Positions 19,501-26,422 of a stretch of DNA of 41,717 nt are shown here, in pieces. The stretch's first letter is position 1. Every line of letters begins with the position of its first letter. Source of the stretch: Streptomyces niphimycinicus (lineage in GTDB: Bacteria > Actinomycetota > Actinomycetes > Streptomycetales > Streptomycetaceae); contig NZ_JAHLEM010000139.1 of NCBI RefSeq assembly GCF_018883605.1, positions 1 through 41,717 of the forward strand, given 5' to 3'. The notes beneath the pieces are model-generated. The model was not told where the DNA came from. It made no database searches and worked only from the letters and a program-made list of their open reading frames with translations. Made by a program: the position numbers and the translations under genes.

Positions 19501-20841
19501 ATGCAGGACATCATCAGCGCCATGCTGGCAGAGGATGCGGTGGCCGCGGATTTCGCCGCCTTGAGCGTGCCCGAGTCCTATCGGGGCGCGGTGATCCTCA
19601 AAGAGGAATCCGAGATGTTCGAGGGCATGGCCACCAAGGACAAGGACCCCCAGAAGTCGCTCCACATCCGTGAGGTGCCCACGCCCGAACCGGGCCCGGG
19701 CGAGGCGGTGATCGCGGTCATGGCCGGCGCGATCAACTACAACACCGTGTGGAGCGCCATCTTCGAGCCGATGCCGACCTTCGGCTTCCTGGAGCGGTAC
19801 GCACGGACCGACGACCCCGGAGCGGCCCGCCACGACCAGCCCTACCACGTCCTCGGCTCCGATCTGGCCGGTGTGGTGCTGCGCACCGGGCCGGGGGTGC
19901 GCCACTGGAAGCCCGGCGACCGGGTGGTGGCCCACTGCCTGTCCATCGAACTGCGCTCACCGGACGGCCACGACGACAGCATGCTCGACCCCGAGCAGCG
20001 CATCTGGGGCTTCGAGACCAACTTCGGCGGGCTCGCCGAGCTCTCGCTGGTCAAGGCCAATCAGCTCATGCCGATGCCCGCCCACCTCACCTGGGAGGAG
20101 GCCGCGTCCTCGGGCCTGGTCAACTCCACGGCATACCGGCAGCTCGTCTCCCGCAACGGCGCCCAGATGAAGCAGGGCGATGTGGCCCTCATCTGGGGCG
20201 CGGCCGGTGGCCTCGGCTCGTACGCCACCCAACTGGCCGTCAACGGCGGGGCCATCCCGGTGTGCGTGGTCTCCGGGCAGCGCAAGGCCGAACTCGTCCG
20301 CTCCATGGGGGCCGAGCTGGTCATCGACCGGGCCGAGGAGGGCTATCGGTTCTGGAAGGACGCGTCCACGCCCGACCCCAAGGAGTGGAAGCGCTTCGGT
20401 GCCCGGATCCGCGAACTGACCGGCGGCGACGATCCGGACATCGTCCTGGAGCACCCCGGCCGGGAGACCTTCGGCGCCAGTGTGTACGTGGCGCGGCGCG
20501 GCGGAACGATCGTCACCTGCGCCTCGACGTCCGGCTACCGCCATGAGTACGACAACCGCTATCTGTGGATGGCGCTCAAGCGCATCATCGGCACCCACTT
20601 CGCCAACTACCGGGAGGCATGGGCGGCCAACCGGCTGATCGAGAAGGGGATGGTGCACCCCACGCTCTCCAAGGTCTATCCGCTCGCGGCGGTCGGCACG
20701 GCCACCCAGGACGTCCACCGCAACCGCCACTCCGGGAAGGTCGGCGTCCTGTGCCTGGCCCCGGAGGAGGGCCTGGGCGTGCGCGATCCGGAGCTGCGCG
20801 AGCGCCATCTGCCGTCCATCAACCGCTTCCGCCAGGACTGA
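19501..20841 (+). CDS. ccr: Crotonyl-CoA carboxylase/reductase
   Basis: A 446-aa enoyl-thioester carboxylating reductase (zinc-independent MDR fold), normal in length. It converts crotonyl-CoA, CO2 and NADPH to ethylmalonyl-CoA, a PKS extender unit. Residues of the CO2 pocket described for this family are visible: Asn81 in NYNTVW, Phe171-Glu172 in WGFETNFGG, and the His of IIGTHFANYREAW near residue 365. The nucleotide loop is WGAAGGLGSYA. GGAGGA stands 7 nt before the ATG. It has its own upstream regulatory region and is the last plus-strand gene of the cluster. The AT that would use ethylmalonyl-CoA is not in the window. Longer 2-enoyl-CoA substrates are possible, but nothing here indicates them. 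Confidence 0.95.
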   Translation: MQDIISAMLAEDAVAADFAALSVPESYRGAVILKEESEMFEGMATKDKDPQKSLHIREVPTPEPGPGEAVIAVMAGAINYNTVWSAIFEPMPTFGFLERYARTDDPGAARHDQPYHVLGSDLAGVVLRTGPGVRHWKPGDRVVAHCLSIELRSPDGHDDSMLDPEQRIWGFETNFGGLAELSLVKANQLMPMPAHLTWEEAASSGLVNSTAYRQLVSRNGAQMKQGDVALIWGAAGGLGSYATQLAVNGGAIPVCVVSGQRKAELVRSMGAELVIDRAEEGYRFWKDASTPDPKEWKRFGARIRELTGGDDPDIVLEHPGRETFGASVYVARRGGTIVTCASTSGYRHEYDNRYLWMALKRIIGTHFANYREAWAANRLIEKGMVHPTLSKVYPLAAVGTATQDVHRNRHSGKVGVLCLAPEEGLGVRDPELRERHLPSINRFRQD

Positions 20842-20855
20842 ACCGGTCCACGGCC

Positions 20856-20888
20856 GCGGTCAGGCCGCGGTCAGGCCGAGGTCAGGCC
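20856..20888. repeat. 3 x 11-bp tandem repeat between convergent genes
   Basis: Units GCGGTCAGGCC, GCGGTCAGGCC and GAGGTCAGGCC lie between the ccr stop (20841) and the minus-strand peroxidase stop, which is inside the third unit (20882-20884). No hairpin terminator is obvious here. Confidence 0.7.
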
Positions 20889-23704
20889 GCGGACGGCGCC
20901 ACCGGCCGCCAGGGCGCGAACGGGCTCGCCCCGCGGGGCAGCACTTTGGCCAGCTCCGGGCAGTGCCGCAGGATCACCGAGGTCATACTGGACTTCTCCA
21001 CCCAGTCCAGCCCCAGCGGGGTGTACACCTCGGGCCGGAAGTCCACGGTCAGAAGGCGATCGTCCTGAATCCGCCGGATGGCCATCAGCAGCAGGACATG
21101 GCACGCCGTCTCGCTGAAGCCGGACCCCTCGGGCGGATTCTCCGCGAACAGCCCCACCATGGCGTCGATCTCATTGACGGAGGCGTAGACCTCCTCGAGC
21201 CGCGCGACCGCGTCCTGATCGGGGGACAGTTGCTCGAAGGAGCGGATCCGCGGTCTGCCCAGCCGGGCCCGGAAGTCGTTGTACCGCGGTACGCCCCGCC
21301 GCCGGGCCCGCATCAGATCCACCACCGGCAGATCGAGGAGCTCGCCGTCCCGCTCGCAACGCCGCAGCGCGCGCGGGCAGTTGCGCAGAGTGATCGCGCC
21401 CGGATGGGCGATGCCGAAGGAGTAGAGGGCGTCGGCGAGCCCCGTCTTGCGCATCACCGCCTCGGCCGCCGGGCCCCGCACCTCGTCGAAGCCGAGCGAC
21501 CGCGACCGCCGCCCGAGGCGGTGGTCGCACAGCTCGATGCCGTCGGGGACCAGCGGATGCGTCCGGTAGACCGTCATGAACTCCTCGGCGAGGGCGAACG
21601 ACACTCCGGGATGGTCCGGCACGCCGCGGGGGCCGCCCGCCGACGCGCTCGCCTCGAACAGCCACAGGCCGAGCCGGGACAGCCAACGGGCGGGCGGGCC
21701 CTGCCAGTTGGTCCTCGAGCCGAGGTCGATCACCTCGGTGGCGAGGATCGCCGGAATCCACTCCACCGTATGGATCTTGGCGATGAGCGCGCGGACCACC
21801 AGCCGGGCCGTGCGGTGCGCCGCCTCCTCGGCCATCGCCGGATGGGTGCGGCGCAGCGCCTCGTACACCGCCTCGTGCTCGCGGGCGAAGAGCGTGTGCA
21901 TCGCGCTGAGCCCCAGCCACCAGGCGCCGGGCGAGCCGATCGGCGGCACCCCGCCCGGGCCCGGCGGCAGATGGCCCTCCTCCAGGCGCTGCCCGGCACC
22001 GCCGTACGCCTGCGAGCCCTCCCAGCGGTGGGAGGCGGTGTCGACCCAGTCCGGGGACTGGAAGTGGGTCCAGGCGGCCGCCAGGACATTGAGCGAGGTG
22101 GCGGGCCGGAAGCGCTCCCGGTGCAGCAGCCGTTCGCTGACCGTGGCGGGGTGGGGCACATGGATCAGTTCGGGGCGGTGGACCGGTGACAGGCGGCGGC
22201 CGGCGGCGGCCCTCCGCGCCACGCCCGTATCGCCGGGCAGGCCGTCGTACGAGCGCGTCGGCGCCGGGGCGGGGGCCGGACCGGGGCGCGATGGCGACTC
22301 GGGCGAGGGCGCGTCGAGGAGGCCGAACCGATGCAGCGTCCGGCCCAGCGCGCCCGAGTTGAGCAGCCCCAGCGGGTCCGGCAGCCGATGCCCGGGCACA
22401 CAGCGTTTGACCAGGCCGAAGGCCGCGCGCACCGGCAGATCGAAGGCGGCGCGGAGCGGAACGGGCAGCAGCGCGGTGGGGCCCGGCTCGGCGATCGGGC
22501 CCGGTTCCGCGGTCGGGCCCGGTTCGGCGGTGGGGAAGCGCAGGCCGAGTCGGTGCGCCGCGGCGACCTCGTACGCGGCCTTGCGCGCCCGGTTGAGATT
22601 GCCCAGCGGCCGGAACTCCTCGGTGGTGTGCCAGGGGTTGAACGTCAGCAGCTCGACCCGGCGGGCCGCGGCCCGGGCCCGGGCACCGTCCAGGTCCTGG
22701 CGCGGCACGGTGAGCACCGCGACCGGGACGACCGGGGCGTCGCTCTCCCGCCACTCCACCGAGCCGTCCTCGACCGGGGTGCGGCGGTCGTCCAGATAGC
22801 GCTGCACACACAGCTCGAAGGCGATGTCGCCGGTGGACAGCCGCATCGCCAGCTCACGGTCGAGATAGTCGGGATCGCCGCGGTCGGGCGGGGGAGCGGC
22901 GGTGCCGCCGGGCGCCGGACGTAGCTGATACCGCACCGGACCGGCCGGGCCCCACAGGATCGCGCCCCGGCTCCAGAAGGTCTCGCGGGCCAGCGAGCCC
23001 ACCGTATGGCGGGTGGCGATCCGCACATTGCGGCGCATCCGGTCGGCGGTGGCCCAGCCCACCGCCAGCGGCAGCCGGACGAAGAGCCCGAACGCCTTCT
23101 CCACGGTGCTCCCCGCGCCCGCCGTGGCCTTGGCGAAGGCGACGAACTCATGTACATCGGCGGCATGGGACACCGGGAAGCTGGTGGCCAGCAGATCGTG
23201 GGTCTCCTCCGGACCGGCCTGGACCCGCACCGCCATCCGGCGCAGATCGGGCGTGGTGTCCTGCCGCTCGGTGCCGCTCGCGGTGGACAGCCGCACCACG
23301 GCCGGGTACTCGGCGCCCGGCCGGGCGTATCCCACGCACAGCTCCGGCGGAAGGTCGTCACGGAACCGCAGCCGGGCGTTCTCCACGCCCAGCGTCGCCT
23401 TGGCCCGGAAGGGGCGCAGGAGCTGCGGGGCGCCCGGGCCCACCGCGCCGCCGGGGCGGGCCCGCTGCATCCGCATCAGCTCGTGGGTCAGCTTCTCGAA
23501 GCGCCGCCGCTCGGCCTCGGGGCTGCCGCCCTCGTACGCCTCATAGCTCTCGTACGCCTCATAGCCCTCGTACGTCGCGCCTCGTGTCCCGCCCGTCGCC
23601 TCCTGCCGTGCCGCCTCCGCGCCGCGTGCCGCCTCGCCGACGCGGGGTGCCGCACCGCCGCGTACCTGCTCGCTTCGTACGGACTGCTGTCCGGTGTCGA
23701 CCAT
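20882..23704 (-). CDS. Catalase-like/animal haem peroxidase (alpha-dioxygenase-like) fusion protein
   Basis: A 940-aa two-domain haem protein with no signal peptide. Residues 1-65 are low complexity, with a YEGYEAYESYEAYE repeat. Residues about 85-390 resemble catalase-like haem proteins: RPFRAKATLG, YPAVVRLSTASG, DTTPDLRRMAVRV, and a proximal ligand motif R-x-x-x-Y (Arg374, Tyr378) in PLGNLNRARKAAY. The distal catalase His position looks like Arg100. A PTAEPGP-repeat linker (391-410) follows. Residues about 520-920 match the cyclooxygenase/alpha-dioxygenase group: LNVLAAAW, MHTLFAREH, IAKIHTVEW and VYRTHPLVPD with catalytic-type Tyr713 and proximal-type His716. The usual distal His of the AAAWIQFxxHDW block is Pro551 here, with His547 nearby. 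Oxidation of a fatty acid or other lipid is the best guess. GGAG lies 9 nt before the ATG. Confidence 0.85.
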   Translation of the reverse strand: MVDTGQQSVRSEQVRGGAAPRVGEAARGAEAARQEATGGTRGATYEGYEAYESYEAYEGGSPEAERRRFEKLTHELMRMQRARPGGAVGPGAPQLLRPFRAKATLGVENARLRFRDDLPPELCVGYARPGAEYPAVVRLSTASGTERQDTTPDLRRMAVRVQAGPEETHDLLATSFPVSHAADVHEFVAFAKATAGAGSTVEKAFGLFVRLPLAVGWATADRMRRNVRIATRHTVGSLARETFWSRGAILWGPAGPVRYQLRPAPGGTAAPPPDRGDPDYLDRELAMRLSTGDIAFELCVQRYLDDRRTPVEDGSVEWRESDAPVVPVAVLTVPRQDLDGARARAAARRVELLTFNPWHTTEEFRPLGNLNRARKAAYEVAAAHRLGLRFPTAEPGPTAEPGPIAEPGPTALLPVPLRAAFDLPVRAAFGLVKRCVPGHRLPDPLGLLNSGALGRTLHRFGLLDAPSPESPSRPGPAPAPAPTRSYDGLPGDTGVARRAAAGRRLSPVHRPELIHVPHPATVSERLLHRERFRPATSLNVLAAAWTHFQSPDWVDTASHRWEGSQAYGGAGQRLEEGHLPPGPGGVPPIGSPGAWWLGLSAMHTLFAREHEAVYEALRRTHPAMAEEAAHRTARLVVRALIAKIHTVEWIPAILATEVIDLGSRTNWQGPPARWLSRLGLWLFEASASAGGPRGVPDHPGVSFALAEEFMTVYRTHPLVPDGIELCDHRLGRRSRSLGFDEVRGPAAEAVMRKTGLADALYSFGIAHPGAITLRNCPRALRRCERDGELLDLPVVDLMRARRRGVPRYNDFRARLGRPRIRSFEQLSPDQDAVARLEEVYASVNEIDAMVGLFAENPPEGSGFSETACHVLLLMAIRRIQDDRLLTVDFRPEVYTPLGLDWVEKSSMTSVILRHCPELAKVLPRGASPFAPWRPVAPSAA
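22475..22532 (-). repeat. 18-bp repeats encoding a PTAEPGP linker
   Basis: About three 18-bp units in the haem fusion gene encode PTAEPGP-TAEPGP-IAEPGP (residues about 391-410). They separate the catalase-like and peroxidase domains and read as a flexible interdomain linker. Confidence 0.75.
23531..23574 (-). repeat. 18-bp tandem repeat encoding YEAYES near the peroxidase N-terminus
   Basis: Units 23531-23548 and 23549-23566 differ by one base; a partial third unit follows. They encode the acidic, tyrosine-rich stretch at residues about 45-59, before the catalase-like domain. Confidence 0.8.
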
Positions 23705-23863
23705 GGGAAACGCTCCGTACGGGGCAGGCTGGGACGAGAAGGGACAAAAGAGACGGTAAGGGAGTGTCCGCGAGGCCGCAGCCCGGAGCGGTGCGCCGGT
23801 GGTAACCGGCTCCCTCGGGGGCGCCCCGGGTGATTCGCGGCCCCCCTGCGGCACACTGGTGGC

Positions 23864-24730
23864 ATGCCGGAGCTGCCCGAGGTGGAGGCCCTCGCCGCGA
23901 TCCTGGCCGAGCGCGCCGCCGGCCGGGAGATCGCCCGTGTCCTCCCCGTCGCGGTGAGCGTCCTGAAGACCTACGATCCGCCGCTGAGCGCGCTCGAAGG
24001 CCGCACCATCACGGCGGCGGCCCGCCACGGCAAGTTCCTCGACCTGGCCACCGACGGCCCCCATCTGGTCGTCCACCTGGCCAAGGCGGGCTGGCTGCGC
24101 TGGCGGGACGGACTCCCCGAGGCCCCGCCCCGCCCCGGCAAGGGCCCGCTCGCGCTGCGGCTGCTCCTGGCCGGTCCGGAGCGCTCCGGGTTCGACCTCA
24201 CCGAGGCCGGGACGCGCAAGGGGCTCGCGGTGTACGTGGTCCGCGACCCGCGGGAGGTCCCCGGGATCGCCCGGCTGGGCCCGGACCCGCTCGACGACTC
24301 CTTCACCCTGGAGGCGTTCGCCGGGCTGCTGCGCGGCGTACGCCACCGGATCAAGGGGGTGCTGCGCGACCAGAGCGTCATCGCCGGGATCGGCAACGCC
24401 TACTCCGACGAGATCCTGCACGCCGCCCGGATGTCCCCCTACCGGCTCGCCTCCGACCTCACCGAAGCGGAGATCGCCGGGGTGTACGAGGCGATGGGCG
24501 CCACGCTGCGCTCCGCCGTCGAGCGCTCCCGCGGCCTGGCCGCCACCGACCTCAAGGGGGAGAAGCGCGGCGGCATGCGGGTGCACGGCCGCACCGGGCA
24601 GCCGTGCCCGGTGTGCGGGGACACCGTCCGTGAGGTGTCCTTCCGCGACTCCTCGCTCCAGTACTGCCCCACCTGCCAGACCGGCGGCAAGCCGCTCGCC
24701 GACCGGCGGCTGTCCCGGCTGCTCAAGTAA
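23864..24730 (+). CDS. Fpg/Nei-family DNA glycosylase
   Basis: A 288-aa base-excision repair glycosylase/AP lyase. It begins MPELPEVE, giving catalytic Pro2 and Glu3 after Met removal. The beta-hairpin lysine is in RHGKFLDL, the helix-two-turn-helix DNA-binding part is IKGVLRDQSVIAGIGNAYSDE, and the C-terminal zinc finger is CPVCG, 16 residues, then CPTCQ. All key residues are present, so it should be active. It is divergent from the haem peroxidase, with 159 bp between starts. Upstream, CACACT followed by GGTGGC and the ATG would also suit a leaderless transcript. Fpg versus Nei substrate preference (8-oxoguanine versus oxidised pyrimidines) cannot be decided from sequence alone. Confidence 0.93.
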   Translation: MPELPEVEALAAILAERAAGREIARVLPVAVSVLKTYDPPLSALEGRTITAAARHGKFLDLATDGPHLVVHLAKAGWLRWRDGLPEAPPRPGKGPLALRLLLAGPERSGFDLTEAGTRKGLAVYVVRDPREVPGIARLGPDPLDDSFTLEAFAGLLRGVRHRIKGVLRDQSVIAGIGNAYSDEILHAARMSPYRLASDLTEAEIAGVYEAMGATLRSAVERSRGLAATDLKGEKRGGMRVHGRTGQPCPVCGDTVREVSFRDSSLQYCPTCQTGGKPLADRRLSRLLK

Positions 24731-24765
24731 GCGGGACGGCTCACGCAGCGAAGCCCTTCACATGG

Positions 24766-24901
24766 TGCGGCCGCTCACATGGCGCGGCTGCTCACGTGGC
24801 GCGGCCGCTCACGTGGCGCGGCCGCTCACCTGGCGCGGCTGCTCACGTGGCGCGGCCGCTCACCTGGCGCGGCTGCTCACGTGGCGCGGCCGCTCACGTG
24901 G
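24766..24901. repeat. 8 x 17-bp tandem array
   Basis: Eight contiguous units of CGCGGCCGCTCACGTGG or close variants; variation is limited to CCG/CTG, the base in CACNTGG (A, G or C) and the first base of unit 1. Most units contain the palindrome GCGGCCGC, and five contain CACGTG. The pair of units 24817-24850 is repeated exactly at 24851-24884, giving a 34-bp higher-order period. There are no spacers, so it is not a CRISPR array. Confidence 0.95.
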
Positions 24902-25000
24902 CGGGTTGCCGGAGCTGTCCCAAATGCCGCCCACCGCAGGGTAGTTGAACCAGCGCTCTTGACCCGGGAGGCTCCGGTCCGCCATATGGTGCTGTCGCAA

Positions 25001-25060
25001 CCCCACGACACGACACCCCACGACACGACACCCCACGCCACGACACCCCACGCCACGTCA
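25001..25060. repeat. 4 x 15-bp tandem array before the FAD monooxygenase
   Basis: Four contiguous 15-bp units: CCCCACGACACGACA twice, then CCCCACGCCACGACA and CCCCACGCCACGTCA. The array ends 9 nt before the ATG at 25070, so it would be in the leader or promoter of that gene. Confidence 0.95.
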
Positions 25061-25069
25061 CGGAGCACC

Positions 25070-26281
25070 ATGACCACAGCCCTGATCATCGGTGGCGGCA
25101 TCGCCGGCACGGTGACCGCGATGGCCCTGCGGAAAGCCGGGATCGACGCGGTCGTCCACGAGACGTACCCCCCGGACGCCACCGACGCGGGTGCGTTCCT
25201 CGTCGTCGCCGCCAACGGCCTGGAGGCATTGCGCACCATCGACGCCCATGAACCGGTGCTGGAGAACTCCTTCCCGGTCGGCCGCGTCGAGTTCATCAGC
25301 AACACCGGCAAGCGGCTCGGCAACCGGCCCATGTCCGGATCGCAGGACGGTGGCCTCGGCTCCGTCACCCTCAAACGCGCCACCCTGGCCCGGGTGCTGC
25401 GCGAGGAGGCGGTGCGCCGCGGAGTGCGCATCGAGCACGGCAAGCGGCTGCTCGCCGCCCACACCAGCCCCGACGGCCGGATCGTCTGCTCCTTCGCCGA
25501 CGGCGGCCGCGCCGTGGGCGATGTGCTGATCGGCGCGGACGGCATCCACTCGCTCGTCCGCAGGTCCATCGACGCTGCCGCGCCCCGGCCCCGCTACACC
25601 GGTCAGCACACCGTCTGCGGCTACACCCGCGACGCCGAGACGCCGCCGGACCCGGACGCCTACACGATGATCTTCGGCAGGCAGGCGTTCTTCGGCTGCA
25701 CCACCGCCCCGGACGGCGAGGTGTGGTGGTTCTGCAACGCCCCGGCCGAGGAGATCTCCAAGGGTGAGTCGGCCGCCATCGCCGCCGAGGAGTGGCGGGA
25801 GCGGCTGCTGAGGCTCTTCGCCGAGGACAACACCCCCGCCGCCGACCTGGTCCGCGCCACCGGCGACTCCATCGTGGCCACCGCCGCCTACGACATCGTC
25901 TCCACCCCCACCTGGTCCGAGGAGGCCATGGTCATCGTCGGTGACGCCGCGCACGCCTGCGCGCCCAACGCCGCCCAGGGCGCGTCGATGGCCATCGAGG
26001 ACGGTGTCGTGCTCGCCAAATGCCTGCGCGATCTGCGCTCGCCCCAGTCGGCCTTCGCCGCGTACGAGGCGCTGCGCCGGGAGCGGGTCGAGAAGGTGGC
26101 CACGGCCGGCGCGGGCATGGCCCGCCGCACGGCGCCGGGACCGGTGGCGCGGGCCCTGCGCGATGCCACCATGCCGCGCAAGCTGGACCGGGCCGGCAAC
26201 GGCGCCCCCGACTGGCTGACCGGCTATCGCATCGACTGGGACGAGCCGGTCGACGCGCAGACGGCCCGCCGGCGCCGCTGA
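25070..26281 (+). CDS. FAD-dependent monooxygenase (PHBH fold)
   Basis: A 403-aa flavoprotein hydroxylase. Motifs in order: FAD-binding GGGIAG at residue 8, the DG motif in LIGADGIHSLVRRS, and the GD motif IVGDAAHACAPNAAQGASMAIEDG. The length suits a single-component aromatic-type hydroxylase; no membrane segment is seen. The ATG at 25070 has GGAG 4 nt upstream; the open frame reaching back to 24779 is translated tandem repeat and was rejected. A strong hairpin follows the stop. The substrate is not evident. It is separated from the polyketide cluster by two unrelated genes, so a tailoring role is possible but unsupported. Confidence 0.9.
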   Translation: MTTALIIGGGIAGTVTAMALRKAGIDAVVHETYPPDATDAGAFLVVAANGLEALRTIDAHEPVLENSFPVGRVEFISNTGKRLGNRPMSGSQDGGLGSVTLKRATLARVLREEAVRRGVRIEHGKRLLAAHTSPDGRIVCSFADGGRAVGDVLIGADGIHSLVRRSIDAAAPRPRYTGQHTVCGYTRDAETPPDPDAYTMIFGRQAFFGCTTAPDGEVWWFCNAPAEEISKGESAAIAAEEWRERLLRLFAEDNTPAADLVRATGDSIVATAAYDIVSTPTWSEEAMVIVGDAAHACAPNAAQGASMAIEDGVVLAKCLRDLRSPQSAFAAYEALRRERVEKVATAGAGMARRTAPGPVARALRDATMPRKLDRAGNGAPDWLTGYRIDWDEPVDAQTARRRR

Positions 26282-26292
26282 CCCGCCGCGCA

Positions 26293-26344
26293 CCCGCCCC
26301 CGGACCGCACCCGGAACCCTCCGGAACGCGGTCCCGGGGGCGGG
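26293..26344 (+). terminator. Hairpin terminator after the FAD monooxygenase
   Basis: Arms CCCGCCCCCGGACCG (26293-26307) and CGGTCCCGGGGGCGGG (26329-26344) pair over 15 bp with one bulged C; the loop is 21 nt. It starts 11 nt after the stop codon. No U-tract is present, as is common in Streptomyces. Confidence 0.65.
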
Positions 26345-26422
26345 GCCGCGCGGGCCCGACGTTTGGCCCGGACTCTCACGGGCACTTGGTGCTCCCTGGC
26401 CCCGTATGCCCGGGAGATTCGT

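Larger units (their letters stand above)
24731..25069. other. 339-bp gene-free region with two tandem-repeat arrays
   Basis: The gap between the DNA glycosylase and the FAD monooxygenase holds an 8 x 17-bp array (24766-24901), a stretch of ordinary sequence (24902-25000) and a 4 x 15-bp array (25001-25060) directly upstream of the monooxygenase start. TTGACC at 24959-24964 followed 18 nt later by CATATG (24983-24988) is a weak promoter candidate. No RNA gene was recognised. Confidence 0.8.

Noticed and set aside
20963..22189. 408-codon plus-strand frame opposite the haem peroxidase domain
   Set aside because: No recognisable domain; the minus-strand frame has conserved haem-peroxidase motifs.
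23705..24586. N-terminal extension of the haem fusion protein by 294 codons
   Set aside because: It lies antisense to the DNA glycosylase; the ATG at 23704 has a good GGAG and starts the plausible protein.
24766..24901. Possible CRISPR array
   Set aside because: Units are contiguous with no spacers and no cas genes are nearby.
24779..25069. N-terminal extension of the FAD monooxygenase
   Set aside because: It consists of translated tandem repeats; the FAD-binding motif starts right after the ATG at 25070, as usual for the family.
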